Part shown: piece by piece, positions 43,386 to 53,551 of the stretch
Layout of the letters: every line of letters begins with the position of its first letter
How positions within the stretch are numbered: position 1 is the first letter of the stretch
DNA from: Pseudomonas sihuiensis
Lineage (GTDB): Bacteria > Pseudomonadota > Gammaproteobacteria > Pseudomonadales > Pseudomonadaceae
Reading direction: 5' to 3'
DNA length: 64,000 nt
Assembly (NCBI RefSeq): GCF_900106015.1
Contig: NZ_LT629797.1
Span: 3,472,001 to 3,536,000 of the forward strand
Notes under the pieces: model-generated
What the model saw: the letters and a program-made list of their open reading frames with translations, nothing else
The model's database searches: none
Told to the model about the DNA's origin: nothing
Made by a program: the position numbers and the translations under genes

Positions 43386-43802
43386 ATGCGCCGCATCATC
43401 CCCTTCCTGATCGCCCTGTGCCTGGCCCTGCCGGCCGCCGCCGAGCGCAAGCAGAGCTTCGGCGACCTCGACGTGCACTACAGCGTGTTCAACTCCAGCT
43501 TCCTGCAGCCGGACATCGCCAGCGCCGCCGGCCTGGTGCGCAGCAAGACTCAGGGCGTGGTCAACATCGCCGTGCTCAAGGCCAGCAAGGCCAGCACCGC
43601 GCAGGTCAGCGGCCAGGTGAAGAACCTGCTGGGGCAGAGCACCGCGTTGACCTTCAGGCAGGTCACCGAGAGCGGCGCCATCTATTACCTGGCACAGTTC
43701 CCCTTCTCCAGCCGCGAGATTCTCAGCTTCAGCCTCGATGTGCGCCAGGGCGATAACACGCACCGCATCACCTTCAACCAGGAAATGTTCCCGGATGACT
43801 GA
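43386..43802 (+). CDS. DUF4426 secreted protein
   Basis: 138-aa exported protein with signal peptide MRRIIPFLIALCLALPAAAE followed by the DUF4426 core (FGDLDVHYSVFNSSFLQPDIA). GAGGAG lies 6 nt before the ATG, 14 bp after metW. Beta-rich and without cysteines in the mature part. Function unknown; its place between metW and rdgB is conserved in Pseudomonas as I recall. Confidence 0.88.
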   Translation: MRRIIPFLIALCLALPAAAERKQSFGDLDVHYSVFNSSFLQPDIASAAGLVRSKTQGVVNIAVLKASKASTAQVSGQVKNLLGQSTALTFRQVTESGAIYYLAQFPFSSREILSFSLDVRQGDNTHRITFNQEMFPDD

Positions 43803-43829
43803 TGCTGAAGGCGCTGCCAGCATCTTTGC

Positions 43830-43901
43830 GTAGGAGCCCCGCCCCAGGGCGAAGCTTTCAGGGCGCTGCCGTCCTGGTTCGCGGCGGGGCGCCGCTCCTA
43901 C
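43830..43901. repeat. GTAGGAGC-family palindrome
   Basis: GTAGGAGCCCCGCCCCAGGG and the far GGCGGGGCGCCGCTCCTAC arm face each other. Nearly identical to the copy at 7408-7480. Lies between the DUF4426 gene and rdgB. Confidence 0.85.
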
Positions 43902-43942
43902 AGGTTCTGTAATTCAACGTTCAACTGACAGGCAATATCCGC

Positions 43943-44539
43943 ATGATCGACCTCAAGGAACTGGTACTGGCCAGCCATAACGCCGGCAAGCTCAAAGAGT
44001 TGCAGGCCATGCTTGGCGATGCAGTACGCGTGCGCTCGATCGGCGAGTTCTCCAGCGTCGAGCCGGAAGAGACCGGCCTGTCGTTCGTCGAGAATGCCAT
44101 CCTCAAAGCACGCAACGCCGCGCGCATCTCCGGCCTGCCGGCGCTGGCAGACGACTCCGGTCTGGCGGTAGATTTCCTCGGCGGCGCGCCCGGCATCTAC
44201 TCGGCGCGCTATGCCGATGGCCAGGGCGACGCAGCGAACAACGCCAAGCTGCTCGCTGCCCTGAAAGACGTGCCGGACGCCGAGCGCGGCGCCCAGTTCG
44301 TCTGCGCCCTGGCCCTGGTGAGGCACGCCGACGATCCGCTACCGATCCTCTGTGAAGGCCTGTGGCACGGCAGCATCCTGCACGAAGCCCGTGGCGAGCA
44401 AGGCTTCGGCTACGACCCGCTGTTCTGGGTGCCGGAAACCAGCTGCTCCAGTGCCGAGCTGCCCGCCGAGCAGAAGAATCGCCTTAGCCACCGCGCCCGC
44501 GCCATGGCCCTGCTCAAGCAGCGCCTGGGGCTGGCATGA
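43943..44539 (+). CDS. rdgB: dITP/XTP pyrophosphatase RdgB
   Basis: 198-aa Ham1/ITPase-family house-cleaning enzyme that hydrolyses dITP, XTP and similar non-canonical purine nucleotides. [15 protein letters not shown] (residues 9-23), the acidic catalytic segment [14 protein letters not shown] and the substrate segment [12 protein letters not shown], then LSHRARAM, are all present. Overlaps hemW by 4 bp. Confidence 0.95.
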   Translation: MIDLKELVLASHNAGKLKELQAMLGDAVRVRSIGEFSSVEPEETGLSFVENAILKARNAARISGLPALADDSGLAVDFLGGAPGIYSARYADGQGDAANNAKLLAALKDVPDAERGAQFVCALALVRHADDPLPILCEGLWHGSILHEARGEQGFGYDPLFWVPETSCSSAELPAEQKNRLSHRARAMALLKQRLGLA

Positions 44540-45696
44540 GCGACACCTCTGGCGGGAGTTTCCTGCTCCCGCCCCTCGCGCTCTATATCCACATCCCGTG
44601 GTGCGTGCGCAAATGCCCTTACTGCGACTTCAACTCCCATGCTGCCGGGCCGACGCTGCCTGAAGAGGAATACGTCGACGCGCTGCTCGCCGACCTCGAT
44701 ATCGACGTTCAGCACGCCCATGACCGGCCACTGAGCTCGATTTTCTTCGGCGGCGGCACGCCCAGTCTGTTCTCCGACCGCGCCCTGGGCCGTCTGCTGG
44801 AAGGCGTCGAGCGGCGCATCGCCTTCGCGCCAGACATCGAGATCACCCTAGAAGCCAACCCCGGCACCTTCGAGCAGGCCAAGTTCAAGGGCTACCGAAG
44901 CCTCGGCATCAACCGTCTGTCCATCGGCGTGCAGAGTTTCCAAGAAGCCAAGCTCAAGGCGCTGGGGCGCATCCACAATGGCGACGAAGCCATCCGTGCC
45001 GCCGATATGGCGCGTGCTGCCGGCTTCGACAACTTCAACCTCGATCTGATGCACGGCCTGCCGCAGCAGAGCATCGAAGACGCCCTGTTCGACCTGCGCA
45101 CCGCCATCGCCCAGGCCCCCACGCACCTGTCCTGGTACCAGCTGACCATGGAGCCGAACACGGTGTTCTGGAGCCAGCCGCCCGAGCTGCCCGAGGACGA
45201 TCTGCTGTGGGACATTCAGGAAGCCGGCCAGGCGCTGCTCGCCGCCGAGGGCTACGCGCAGTACGAGGTGTCCGCCTACGCCCAGCCCGGCAAACAGGCG
45301 CGGCACAACCTCAACTACTGGACCTTCGGCGACTTTCTCGGCATCGGTGCTGGCGCCCACGCCAAGCTGAGCACCCCCGCAGGGCGCATCCAGCGCACCT
45401 GGAAAACCCGCCTGCCGAAGGACTACCTCGACCCGGCCAAGGCATTCCAGGCCGGCGAACGCCTGCTGGCAGCCGACGAGTTGCCCTTCGAATTTCTGAT
45501 GAACGTGCTGCGCCTGACCGAAGGCTCGCCAGCCGAGCTGTTCAGCCAGCGCACCGGCCTGCCGTTGCAGCAACTCGAACAGGCGCGCCGCGAAGCCGAA
45601 CGCCAGGGCCTGCTGCAAGCCGATGAAACTCGACTGGTCGCCACGGCCAAGGGCCAGCTGTTTCTCAATGATCTGCTGCAGCAGTTCCTGGCCTAG
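44536..45696 (+). CDS. hemW: Radical SAM family haem chaperone HemW
   Basis: 386-aa HemN-like protein. The 4Fe-4S motif [10 protein letters not shown] (about residues 22-31) has the CxxxCxxCxF form of HemW rather than the CxC of HemN, which points to haem insertion and not coproporphyrinogen oxidation. [20 protein letters not shown] and DLMHGLPQQ are family motifs. Overlaps rdgB by 4 bp. Confidence 0.94.
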   Translation: MSDTSGGSFLLPPLALYIHIPWCVRKCPYCDFNSHAAGPTLPEEEYVDALLADLDIDVQHAHDRPLSSIFFGGGTPSLFSDRALGRLLEGVERRIAFAPDIEITLEANPGTFEQAKFKGYRSLGINRLSIGVQSFQEAKLKALGRIHNGDEAIRAADMARAAGFDNFNLDLMHGLPQQSIEDALFDLRTAIAQAPTHLSWYQLTMEPNTVFWSQPPELPEDDLLWDIQEAGQALLAAEGYAQYEVSAYAQPGKQARHNLNYWTFGDFLGIGAGAHAKLSTPAGRIQRTWKTRLPKDYLDPAKAFQAGERLLAADELPFEFLMNVLRLTEGSPAELFSQRTGLPLQQLEQARREAERQGLLQADETRLVATAKGQLFLNDLLQQFLA

Positions 45697-45794
45697 TTCA
45701 CCCACAGCGCCACGACAATCCGTTAGGCTTAGGCGCTTCGCTCGCGCAGCCCTGATGCCGCTGCGCTGACCGTTACGCCTGCCAAGGAGCCTGA

Positions 45795-46118
45795 ATGGAT
45801 CTGCTACTGGACCTGATCGTCACCCTCTCGCGCTGGAGCCGCAGCCACCTCGGCGATATCTCCCTGGCCATCATGGCCACCCTGCTGGTGCTGTTCGGCC
45901 CAGCCATCAACGCCTGGGTTCAACGCACCATCGGCAACCTCAATTTCGTCCTGCGTACTCTGCTGTTCGTGGTGTTCTGCGCGGTCGGCTACGGCCTGGC
46001 GATCGTCTTCCTCACACCCTGGCTGGCCAAGGGCCTGGCGCACTTCAACAACTACACACTGGCGCCGGTGCTGATCCTGATCTTCGTGGTGATCGGCATA
46101 TTGGCCGACAGGAACTAG
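45795..46118 (+). CDS. DUF3392 membrane protein
   Basis: 107-aa protein with three hydrophobic helices (about 22-40, 52-74 and 88-104); AAGGAG lies 7 nt before the ATG. It matches the DUF3392 family found next to hemW in Pseudomonas. Function unknown. Confidence 0.85.
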   Translation: MDLLLDLIVTLSRWSRSHLGDISLAIMATLLVLFGPAINAWVQRTIGNLNFVLRTLLFVVFCAVGYGLAIVFLTPWLAKGLAHFNNYTLAPVLILIFVVIGILADRN

Positions 46119-46169
46119 GGTGACCGCGGAGCGCCATTGCAGTTGCGGCAAGAAGAACTGATTTCCCTT

Positions 46170-46223
46170 GTAGGAGCGGTGTCAGCCATGGACATTGGCT
46201 TTCGCGGCTGAAGCCGCTCCTAC
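46170..46223. repeat. GTAGGAGC-family palindrome
   Basis: GTAGGAGCGG...GCTTTCGCGGCTGAAGCCGCTCCTAC, partly degenerate inside, between the convergent DUF3392 and chemoreceptor genes. Confidence 0.75.
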
Positions 46224-46245
46224 GGCGAGGGGCGAACCGCTGTTT

Positions 46246-48144
46246 CTACAGCACGAACTTGGACACTTCGCTACCGATCTGCCGGCCTAGCGCCTGCAGG
46301 TTGGAGGCAGCTGCCGAGGCGGCATGGCTGCTCTGCGACATCTGATCGCCCATGGCGCGGATGTTCTCGGTGTTGCGGTTGACCTCCACGGTGACACAGG
46401 CCTGCTCTTCCGCCGCCGAGGCGATCTGCGCAGCCATGTCGTTGATCTGCCCGACCGCATCGGTGATCTGCTGCAACAGGTCACTGGCCGCCTGGGCATC
46501 AGTCACACTCTGCGAAGCCTTGGCAGCCGCGTTGTCCATCACCCCGACGGCCTGGCGAGTGGCGTCCTGCAGCACCTGGATCATCGCCTCGATCTCGCGG
46601 GTGGACTCATGGGTGCGCTTGGACAGCACGCGCACCTCATCGGCCACCACCGAAAAACCACGACCGTGCTCGCCGGCACGCGCCGCCTCGATGGCCGCGT
46701 TTAGGGCCAGCAGGTTGGTCTGGTCAGCGATACTGGCGATGGTGGAGAGAATCGAGCTGATCTCGTTGGAGTGGCGGTGCAATTCATCGATGATGCGCCC
46801 GGCCCCTTCGACTTCTTCAGCCAGCAGGGCGATGGACTGCTGGCTGCGCTCCACCTGGCGGCGCCCTTCCACACTCAGGCTGACCGAATCCACGGCCTGG
46901 CCGGAGGCGGTCTCGGCATTGTGCGAGATTTCCTGTGTGGCGGAAGCCATCTGCGTCACCGCAGTGGCCACCAGGTGCAGCTCGGACTGGTGCTGCTGCA
47001 CGTGCTGGTTCTGCGCTTCAGCATCCTGCGCGACCTGTCCGGACTCGTTGCTCAGCGCCACGGCAACCTCGCGCAGACGGGAGATGATGCCGTGCAGTTG
47101 CTCGATGAAGCGGTTGAAGCTGCTCGATAGCTGGCCAATCTCGTCATTGGAGTTGACCGGCAGGCGCTGGGTCAGGTCACCATTGCCTTCGGCGATGGCG
47201 TTGAGGTTGTGACGGATCTGCTCGAGATCACGGAACAGCACACGGCCCAGCAGAGCCAGCACCAGAATGGCGACGGCCAGCATGCCGATACCGATGATCA
47301 ACTGCACAGCGAGCTGCTTACGCACCGGCGCGAGTACTTTTGCCTCATCCATGACCATCACGAAAGTCCACCGGGTATTGGGGATCTCGACGGCGTACAG
47401 CAGGCTATCGGTGCCCGCCACCTCAGCCTGAGTGAGACGACGCTGCTGCACCAGGGCCTTGAGCTGCTCGTCAGCCAGCGCTGGCGAAAAGTCGGCGGCC
47501 GACTTGGTGCGCCACTCCTTGTCGGGGTGCGCGATCATCTGCCCGCTCTGGTCGATCAACAGCGCGTAGCCTTCGCCAGGGATGCTCAACTTGCCGATGG
47601 TCTCGGTCAACGTATCGAGCGTCAGGTTGGCGCCGACCACGCCAATCAGCGTGCCGTTACGGCGTGCCGGGTAGGCGATGGTCACCACGTAGGCGCCATC
47701 GGTGAGCGATACGTAAGGGTCGCTGATGAACACATCGTTGTTCTTCTCGGCGCCCTGATACCAGCCGCGCTGGCGCGGATCGTAGTTCTGCAGGATCACC
47801 GTCGGGTCATTCTGCAGCATCTGTCCGTCGACGGTGCCGATGTAGGTGATATTGAAGGCGAAGGTCGCCCAGGTCTGCTGCAGCAGAATGTGTGGGGCGA
47901 TCTGCGGCTGCTGCACCAGGCTGCCCGCAGTAGTCTTCACGGCGTTGATGCGGTCGTGCATCCAGTTGCCCAGGTTGACCGATATCGACTGGGCGAAGCC
48001 ATCGATATCCCGCCGCAGGGTGTCATTGACGGTCCGGTCCAGGGAAGAAACGCTCTGCCAGATCAGCACAATGCTGACCAGTGATAACAGCGCCGCCGCC
48101 GTCAGGGTGATTTTCAGGCGCAGCGGCCAATCCTTGATATTCAT
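46246..48144 (-). CDS. Methyl-accepting chemotaxis protein with dCache sensor
   Basis: 632-aa chemoreceptor. Transmembrane helix 1 (about residues 10-30), periplasmic double Cache domain (about 35-275) containing [16 protein letters not shown] and [19 protein letters not shown], helix 2 (about 278-300), a HAMP domain ([16 protein letters not shown]), and a long signalling coiled coil with the invariant tip ([37 protein letters not shown]). The sensor resembles the PctA/B/C amino acid receptors, but the ligand cannot be assigned. GGAG lies about 8 nt before the ATG at 48144; 22 extra residues in frame are rejected. The 286 bp between this gene and the next hold no recognisable signal. Confidence 0.92.
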   Translation of the reverse strand: MNIKDWPLRLKITLTAAALLSLVSIVLIWQSVSSLDRTVNDTLRRDIDGFAQSISVNLGNWMHDRINAVKTTAGSLVQQPQIAPHILLQQTWATFAFNITYIGTVDGQMLQNDPTVILQNYDPRQRGWYQGAEKNNDVFISDPYVSLTDGAYVVTIAYPARRNGTLIGVVGANLTLDTLTETIGKLSIPGEGYALLIDQSGQMIAHPDKEWRTKSAADFSPALADEQLKALVQQRRLTQAEVAGTDSLLYAVEIPNTRWTFVMVMDEAKVLAPVRKQLAVQLIIGIGMLAVAILVLALLGRVLFRDLEQIRHNLNAIAEGNGDLTQRLPVNSNDEIGQLSSSFNRFIEQLHGIISRLREVAVALSNESGQVAQDAEAQNQHVQQHQSELHLVATAVTQMASATQEISHNAETASGQAVDSVSLSVEGRRQVERSQQSIALLAEEVEGAGRIIDELHRHSNEISSILSTIASIADQTNLLALNAAIEAARAGEHGRGFSVVADEVRVLSKRTHESTREIEAMIQVLQDATRQAVGVMDNAAAKASQSVTDAQAASDLLQQITDAVGQINDMAAQIASAAEEQACVTVEVNRNTENIRAMGDQMSQSSHAASAAASNLQALGRQIGSEVSKFVL

Positions 48145-48430
48145 GCACAGGACTCCATCGATGTCAGGCTCGAGCAGACACCTGTCGTTGAAAGCCAGAT
48201 CCATGAGCAAGCGACGCAGCGCGGAAGAACGAGCCCCTCGCAGAGCGTTATCACCGGGATCTGGAAGCGGTTATGGGTTGCCCGGGAACCTGGCTGGTCC
48301 TGACGGGCACACGCAGGTAATAAGCGACCGCACGACGGGAAACGTGAAGCCGAAAACGTGCAAAATCGCTTAAAAGCACTGAGCTAGAGGGGTGACTTAC
48401 CTACGGCGTTGGATCTACTGAGCACCTCGC

Positions 48431-48979
48431 TCAGGACTGCAGCCAGCTCAGCACGCGCTCAGCCAATTGTTCGGGCGTGTGCCGGGTGGAGTCCAGCCGC
48501 AGCAGCGGGCAGCCCAGATGGCGGGCCATCCAGGTTTCGTGCATAAGCAGGCTGCGTGTGTGCAGGTCCCCCTGCTCGTAGCCGGCGGCCCATTGCAGGA
48601 AAGCCAGGCTCTGCCCGTGCATGTCACCTCCTGGCAGAATGCGTTCAGCGTAGCGCTGCGCTTCACGCTGCCGCAGTCGGCGCATGCGCTCCCGGTCGTC
48701 CAGGCGCAAGAACAGGGCATGGCTGAACGACGGGATCAACGCCTCGCCCCAGCTGCACAGCGAACCACTGAGCACCCAGCTGGGCGCCTGAGCGCTACGC
48801 TCGCGGATCAGCCTGACACGCTCCTCGGGCGGCCGCTTGTGCAGATAGGGCGGCTCGCTCGGCAGCCAGTAGAAGTCGTCGGTATCCAGATGCAGCCAGC
48901 CGTTGCGCTCGGCCAGCGTGCGGGCCAGCGTGCCGGTGCCCGAACCGGATGCCCCGAAGATATGTAACCGAACCTCCAT
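48431..48979 (-). CDS. P-loop nucleotide kinase-like protein
   Basis: 182-aa adenylate-kinase-like P-loop protein. The N-terminal loop IFGASGSGTGTLARTLA (residues 7-23) lacks the usual Walker A lysine; related proteins carry GSGTTT at this place, so this is a family trait rather than damage. HLDTDDFYWLPSEPPY and a lid-like Arg-rich segment (DDRERMRRLRQREAQRY) follow. The start at 48979 has GGAGAGG upstream. Divergent from the GNAT gene by 31 bp. Substrate unknown. Confidence 0.8.
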   Translation of the reverse strand: MEVRLHIFGASGSGTGTLARTLAERNGWLHLDTDDFYWLPSEPPYLHKRPPEERVRLIRERSAQAPSWVLSGSLCSWGEALIPSFSHALFLRLDDRERMRRLRQREAQRYAERILPGGDMHGQSLAFLQWAAGYEQGDLHTRSLLMHETWMARHLGCPLLRLDSTRHTPEQLAERVLSWLQS

Positions 48980-49010
48980 GGATGTCCCTCTCCTCGAACA
49001 GGATTTCATC

Positions 49011-49439
49011 ATGATTCGCCCCTACCATCCCACAGACAGCGACGCGCTACTCGACCTCTGGCTGAGAGCTTCCATTCTGGCCCACGACTTCGTGCCGGAG
49101 ACGTTCTGGTACGAGCAGTTACCCGCCATGCGCGAGCTTTATCTGCCGCAGGCCGAAACCCTGGTGCTGGAGGAACAGGGTCGAGTGCTCGGCTTCGCAT
49201 CGCTGCATGGACAGCGCCTGGCTGCGCTGTTCGTCAGCCCGGACGCACAAGGCCGCGGTCTGGGTAGTCAGCTACTGGACGAAGCCAAACGCAGGCGCAA
49301 CCGCCTGGAACTCGGCGTCTACCGCGCCAACACCCGGGCAGTGGCCTTCTACCGGGCAGGCGGGTTCGTGACGCTGGACGAGACGCGCGACCCGCACACC
49401 GGCCAGCCGGAGCTGACGATGCGCTGGTCGCGCCAGTGA
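49011..49439 (+). CDS. GNAT family N-acetyltransferase
   Basis: 142-aa acetyl-CoA-dependent acetyltransferase, similar to YjaB-type enzymes. The acetyl-CoA loop is AQGRGLGSQLLDEAKRR (about residues 79-95), preceded by LAALFVSP. CAGGAT lies 6 nt before the ATG at 49011; the frame upstream belongs to the antisense of the kinase gene. Convergent with the DUF1329 gene, 7 bp apart. Substrate unknown. Confidence 0.88.
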   Translation: MIRPYHPTDSDALLDLWLRASILAHDFVPETFWYEQLPAMRELYLPQAETLVLEEQGRVLGFASLHGQRLAALFVSPDAQGRGLGSQLLDEAKRRRNRLELGVYRANTRAVAFYRAGGFVTLDETRDPHTGQPELTMRWSRQ

Positions 49440-49446
49440 GGACGGT

Positions 49447-50790
49447 TCAGTTACCTTCGCGGCGCAGCGCCTGCGGGGTGAAGTCGCGCGGGCTCAGTCG
49501 GGCGTTGAAGTCGTACATCTTCTCGTTGTTATCCAGGCCGTCAGCGAAGTAGCGGCCACCCTTGAGGTCGTAAATGGTCTCCAGGGTCGAGCCGAACATC
49601 GGCACGTCGTAGTAGCTGATCGGGTGGGCTTCCTGCAGACCGATCAGGTTGCCATTGCGGTCATACAGGTCGACGGCGAGGATCTGCCAGCTGTCCTCAT
49701 CCAGATAGAAGCGGCGTTTGCCGTAGGGATGGCTGAAGCCGGTACGCAGATCCGCCTCGACCACCCAGACGCGGTGCAGCTCGTAACGCAACAGCTCGGG
49801 GTTGACGTGCTTGGCCTGCAGGATATCGGCATAGGGAATGCCGCGCTGGTGCACGGCATAGCTGTTGTAGGGCACCAGCATCTCGCGCTTGCCCAACAAC
49901 TGCCACTCGTAGCGATCCGGCGCGCCATTGTAGGAGTCCACCTGGTCGGCGGTGGCCATGCCGTTGGTGTCCGGCTGCAGGGTGTCGTAGGCCAGCATCG
50001 GCAGACGGCGGACGCGGCGCTCGCCACGGTTGAAGCGCCAGGCCTTGCGGATCGCCAGCACCTGGTCGAGGGTTTCCTGCACCACCAGCGCCGATCCGGC
50101 CAGCTTGGCCGGGGCCACGACCTTGTACTTGTAGTGGAACAGGGTGTTGTCCAGATCCTGCGGGGCGACGCCGTCACGACCGTAGACGAAGTAGATGTCG
50201 CGCTCGAGCTTGAGCAGGTTGTAACTACCGTTGCTGAGCACCGCCGCCTGATTGGTGACCATGCTGATCTGGTCGCCACGGTAACGCATGACGTGGTTCC
50301 AGATCGCCTCCTGGCCGTTCGCCGGCAGCGGGAAGGGTACGCCGGAAGCTGCTCCCTGAACGCCATTACCACCGGAAATCAGCTCGGCATTCAGTGCGTT
50401 GAAACGCGTCGCGTCGTAGATGCGTTGCGGCGCGGCTGCACTGCGACGGGTCGGGAACACGCGCAAATAGAAGCTGGGGTTTTGCTGCAGCAGGGTCTTG
50501 AGGCCGACCGGCAGCTGTTGTTCGTACTGCGCCAGGTTCTGGCTGTCGACCCGGTACAGCAGTTTGTCGTCAGCGAAGGGATCAGGGTGATGCATGCCCG
50601 GCTGGTAGTTGGCCGGCGGCGTAGCCTGGCCGCCCGTCCAGGCAGGGATAGTGCCGCTGGCATTACCGGCACGCTCGCCGCCAAGCGGCGTCAGGTCCTG
50701 ACCCAGGCGCGCGGCCTGGCTGGCATCGACCTTGGCCTGGGCCTGAAACGCCAGGGCAGTCAGCAGAAAAAGGGAAACCGATCTCAACAC
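49447..50790 (-). CDS. DUF1329 exported protein
   Basis: 447-aa protein with signal peptide MLRSVSLFLLTALAFQAQA and the DUF1329 core (LTPLGGERAGNASGTIPAWTGG near the start, YELHRVWVVEADLR and KRRFYLDEDSWQI later). It is thought to adopt a LolA-like beta sheet, sometimes linked to transport of hydrophobic compounds; the substrate is not known here. The start codon is GTG at 50790 with GAGGAG about 7 nt upstream. No partner (RND or DUF1302) gene is present alongside, which is unusual for the family. Confidence 0.9.
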   Translation of the reverse strand: MLRSVSLFLLTALAFQAQAKVDASQAARLGQDLTPLGGERAGNASGTIPAWTGGQATPPANYQPGMHHPDPFADDKLLYRVDSQNLAQYEQQLPVGLKTLLQQNPSFYLRVFPTRRSAAAPQRIYDATRFNALNAELISGGNGVQGAASGVPFPLPANGQEAIWNHVMRYRGDQISMVTNQAAVLSNGSYNLLKLERDIYFVYGRDGVAPQDLDNTLFHYKYKVVAPAKLAGSALVVQETLDQVLAIRKAWRFNRGERRVRRLPMLAYDTLQPDTNGMATADQVDSYNGAPDRYEWQLLGKREMLVPYNSYAVHQRGIPYADILQAKHVNPELLRYELHRVWVVEADLRTGFSHPYGKRRFYLDEDSWQILAVDLYDRNGNLIGLQEAHPISYYDVPMFGSTLETIYDLKGGRYFADGLDNNEKMYDFNARLSPRDFTPQALRREGN

Positions 50791-50976
50791 AATGCTCTCC
50801 TCGCGGCGCCCTGCAAGCGGTGCCGCTATTGTCCGCGCCCCTTGTAGGTGCGCTTGTCTTTGTTGTGTTTGCGGTGAGGCGCCGTCCTGGCTGTCGGGTT
50901 ATCCCGATCTAATCGTGCATCCTGCCGGTTCTGATGGAACGTTTGCGATCCCTGACGACAGGGATCGCTGGGTGAA

Positions 50977-51693
50977 TCATTCCTGACGCTGGAACTTCAG
51001 ATCCCACACGCCATGGCCGAGACGCTCGCCACGACGCTCAAACTTGGTCACCGGGCGCTCCTCGGGGCGCGGCACGTAGGTGCCATCGGCCGCCAGGTTG
51101 CGATAGCCCGGCGCTGCATTCATCACCTCGAGCATGTGCTCGGCGTAATTTTCCCAGTCGGTGGCCATGTGCAGAACGCCGCCGACCTTCAGCTTGCTGC
51201 GCACCAGCTCGGCGAAAGCCGGCTGGACGATACGGCGCTTGTGGTGACGCGACTTGTGCCAGGGATCGGGGAAGAACAGCAGCACGCGATCGAGGCTGGC
51301 ATCGGCCACGCAGTCGCGCAGCACTTCCAGCGCATCGCAGCTGTACACGCGAATATTGCTCAGGTTCTGCACCATCGCGCCGCTCAACAACGCACCGACG
51401 CCAGGCTTGTGCACCTCGACACCGATGAAATCCTGCCCGGGTGCTGCAGCAGCCATCTCCAGAGTGGAATGGCCCATGCCGAAGCCGATCTCGAAGGTAC
51501 GCGGCGCGCTGCGACCGAACACCTGGTCGAAGTCGCGCAGGCCATCTTCCAGCTCCAGGCCGAACAGCGGCCAGCCCTTGTCGATGCCACGCTGCTGGCC
51601 TTCGGTCATGCGTCCGGCGCGCATCACGAAGCTCTTGATGGTACGGCGCTGGCGACCGTCTTCGGTCAGTTCGGGCTGCTGGGTATCGGTCAT
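50977..51693 (-). CDS. trmB: tRNA (guanine-N7)-methyltransferase TrmB
   Basis: 238-aa SAM-dependent enzyme making m7G46 in the tRNA variable loop. [17 protein letters not shown], the SAM motif [15 protein letters not shown] (about residues 67-81), and the catalytic/tRNA segment [15 protein letters not shown] are diagnostic. Followed on the same strand after thiG/thiS, the order seen in other Pseudomonas genomes. Confidence 0.95.
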   Translation of the reverse strand: MTDTQQPELTEDGRQRRTIKSFVMRAGRMTEGQQRGIDKGWPLFGLELEDGLRDFDQVFGRSAPRTFEIGFGMGHSTLEMAAAAPGQDFIGVEVHKPGVGALLSGAMVQNLSNIRVYSCDALEVLRDCVADASLDRVLLFFPDPWHKSRHHKRRIVQPAFAELVRSKLKVGGVLHMATDWENYAEHMLEVMNAAPGYRNLAADGTYVPRPEERPVTKFERRGERLGHGVWDLKFQRQE

Positions 51694-51761
51694 GCTGGGC
51701 TCTTGTAGATTGCGTTACGACTTGGCTCGCCGTCGGACCGGCACGCAGCAAATCGTCATCC

Positions 51762-52556
51762 TTAATTGATCAGGCCAGTCAGCGGCGACGAGGCGCTGGC
51801 ATAGAGTTTCTTCGGCATGCGACCGGCCAGGTAGGCCAGGCGCCCGGCCTCGACAGCATGCTGCATGGCACGGGCCATGAGCACCGGATTCTGCGCTTCG
51901 GCAATGGCGCTGTTCATCAGCACGGCCTCGCAGCCCAGTTCCATGGCGATGGTGGCGTCGGAGGCAGTGCCCATGCCGGCATCAACCAACACCGGCACCT
52001 TCGACTCTTCGAGGATGATGCGCAGGTTGTAGGGGTTACAGATGCCCAGGCCGGAGCCGATCAGGCCGGCCAGCGGCATCACCGCGATGCAGCCGATCTC
52101 GGCCAGCTGACGGGCGATGATCGGGTCGTCGCTGGTGTAAACCATCACGTCGAAACCGTCCTTGACCAGCACTTCGGCGGCCTTGATGGTCTCGATGACG
52201 TTGGGGAACAGGGTTTTCTGGTCAGCCAGCACTTCCAGCTTGACCAGGTTGTGCCCATCGAGCAGTTCGCGGGCCAGGCGGCAGGTGCGCACGGCCTCGA
52301 CCGCATCGTAGCAACCGGCAGTGTTGGGCAGAATGGTGTATTTGTCCGGGCTGATCACGTCGAGCAGGTTCGGCTCACCGGGGTTCTGGCCGATGTTGGT
52401 ACGGCGCACCGCCACGGTGACGATCTCGGCGCCGGAGGCGGCGATGGCGTCACGGGTTTCGTCCATATCCTTGTACTTGCCGGTACCGACCAGCAGGCGC
52501 GACTGGAACGTACGACCGGCCAGGGTGAAGGGCTTGTCGCTGCGAACTTGGCTCAT
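51762..52556 (-). CDS. thiG: Thiazole synthase ThiG
   Basis: 264-aa TIM-barrel enzyme that builds the thiazole phosphate of thiamine from DXP, dehydroglycine and ThiS-thiocarboxylate. [33 protein letters not shown] (with the Schiff-base Lys) and [20 protein letters not shown] are characteristic. GAGGAG precedes the ATG. It lies 18 bp after thiS; sulfur would come from ThiI (24346). Confidence 0.95.
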   Translation of the reverse strand: MSQVRSDKPFTLAGRTFQSRLLVGTGKYKDMDETRDAIAASGAEIVTVAVRRTNIGQNPGEPNLLDVISPDKYTILPNTAGCYDAVEAVRTCRLARELLDGHNLVKLEVLADQKTLFPNVIETIKAAEVLVKDGFDVMVYTSDDPIIARQLAEIGCIAVMPLAGLIGSGLGICNPYNLRIILEESKVPVLVDAGMGTASDATIAMELGCEAVLMNSAIAEAQNPVLMARAMQHAVEAGRLAYLAGRMPKKLYASASSPLTGLIN

Positions 52557-52574
52557 GGAAAACTCCTCGTGAGG

Positions 52575-52775
52575 TCAACCGCCGCCGATGGCGTGCACCA
52601 CTTCCACCTGATCGCCTTCGGCGAGCTGGGTGCTGTCGTGCTGGCTGCGTGGAACGATGTCCTGATTGAGTTCGACCGCCACACGGCGCCCGGTCAGATC
52701 GAGGCGAACCAACAGGTCGGCGACGCTCTGATTATCCGGCAGTTCGAAGGGTTCACCATTCAACTGGATACGCAT
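52575..52775 (-). CDS. thiS: Sulfur carrier protein ThiS
   Basis: 66-aa ubiquitin-like protein ending in the diagnostic Gly-Gly (AIGGG), which is adenylylated and turned into a thiocarboxylate for thiazole synthesis. LNGEPFELPDNQSVADLL and VAVELNQDIVPRSQH are typical. Directly upstream of thiG in the same direction. Confidence 0.94.
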   Translation of the reverse strand: MRIQLNGEPFELPDNQSVADLLVRLDLTGRRVAVELNQDIVPRSQHDSTQLAEGDQVEVVHAIGGG

Positions 52776-52877
52776 GACGACTCGGTCACAACTGGGAAGA
52801 GGGCCGGCATTCTAGCCCGTTAACTGGCCACGACCAAGGCTAAAAGGCGCCATTCGTCCTCATTTCTGACGCCAGGG

Positions 52878-53249
52878 TCAGGCCAGTCTCCAGGCCGCCA
52901 AACCCAGGCACAGCCAGCCAATCAGGAAGGCGACACCGCCGAACGGAGTAATGATGCCCAGCTTGCCGATACCGCTGAGGGTCAGCAGGTAGAGGCTGCC
53001 GGAAAACAGCAGGATCCCCAGGGCGAAAGCGCCACCTGCCAGGTTCACCAGCCGTCCCGGCATCTGCAGCGCCAGCAGACCGACGCCGAACAATGCCAGC
53101 GCATGAATCAACTGGTAATGCGTACCGGTCTGGAAAACCGCCAGATATTCGGGAGTCAGCCTTTGCTTCAGGCCGTGGGCGGCGAAAGCCCCCAGGGCAA
53201 CACCGGTGAAGCCGGCGAACGCGGACAACAGTAGCCAGAGACGGGCCAT
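52878..53249 (-). CDS. DUF423 membrane protein
   Basis: 123-aa protein with four predicted transmembrane helices and the family motif FAAHGLKQRLTPE (about residues 22-34). CAGGAG lies 6 nt before the ATG. Function unknown. Confidence 0.88.
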   Translation of the reverse strand: MARLWLLLSAFAGFTGVALGAFAAHGLKQRLTPEYLAVFQTGTHYQLIHALALFGVGLLALQMPGRLVNLAGGAFALGILLFSGSLYLLTLSGIGKLGIITPFGGVAFLIGWLCLGLAAWRLA

Positions 53250-53355
53250 GGAAACTCCTGATGAGATGGACCTGAACGCAGTTTAACCATTGAGGCCGAA
53301 GGCGAATGGGGCGTTATTGTCACACCCAGGTATCAGGCGGGAATTTCCTCAGCGC

Positions 53356-53516
53356 TTTTTTGTTGCTTGCCATCCATGGCGGCAACCCTTCGGGCCGTCG
53401 CAAAGCGACGTCAAAAATTGCTCCCGGCAATTTTTTGTTGCCTGCCATCCTTGGCGGCAACCCTAGCGAGCCGACTACAGCGCTGACGTCAAAAATCGCT
53501 CTCGGTGATTTTTTGT
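53356..53516. repeat. Tandem direct repeats carrying terminator-like hairpins
   Basis: TTTTTTGTTGC plus a conserved TGCCATCC-TGGCGGCAACCCT segment occurs at 53356 and again at 53431 (period 75 bp), with a partial third start at 53509. GACGTCAAAAAT recurs at 53407 and 53485. The hairpins AAAAATTGC-TCCCG-GCAATTTTT (53413-53435) and AAAAATCGC-TCTCG-GTGATTTTT (53491-53513) both look like intrinsic terminators. This fills most of the 302-bp space between the divergent DUF423 and mtgA genes. Confidence 0.75.
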
Positions 53517-53551
53517 TTTAATAGCGCCACATCCGATCGATGCGAGACCCC

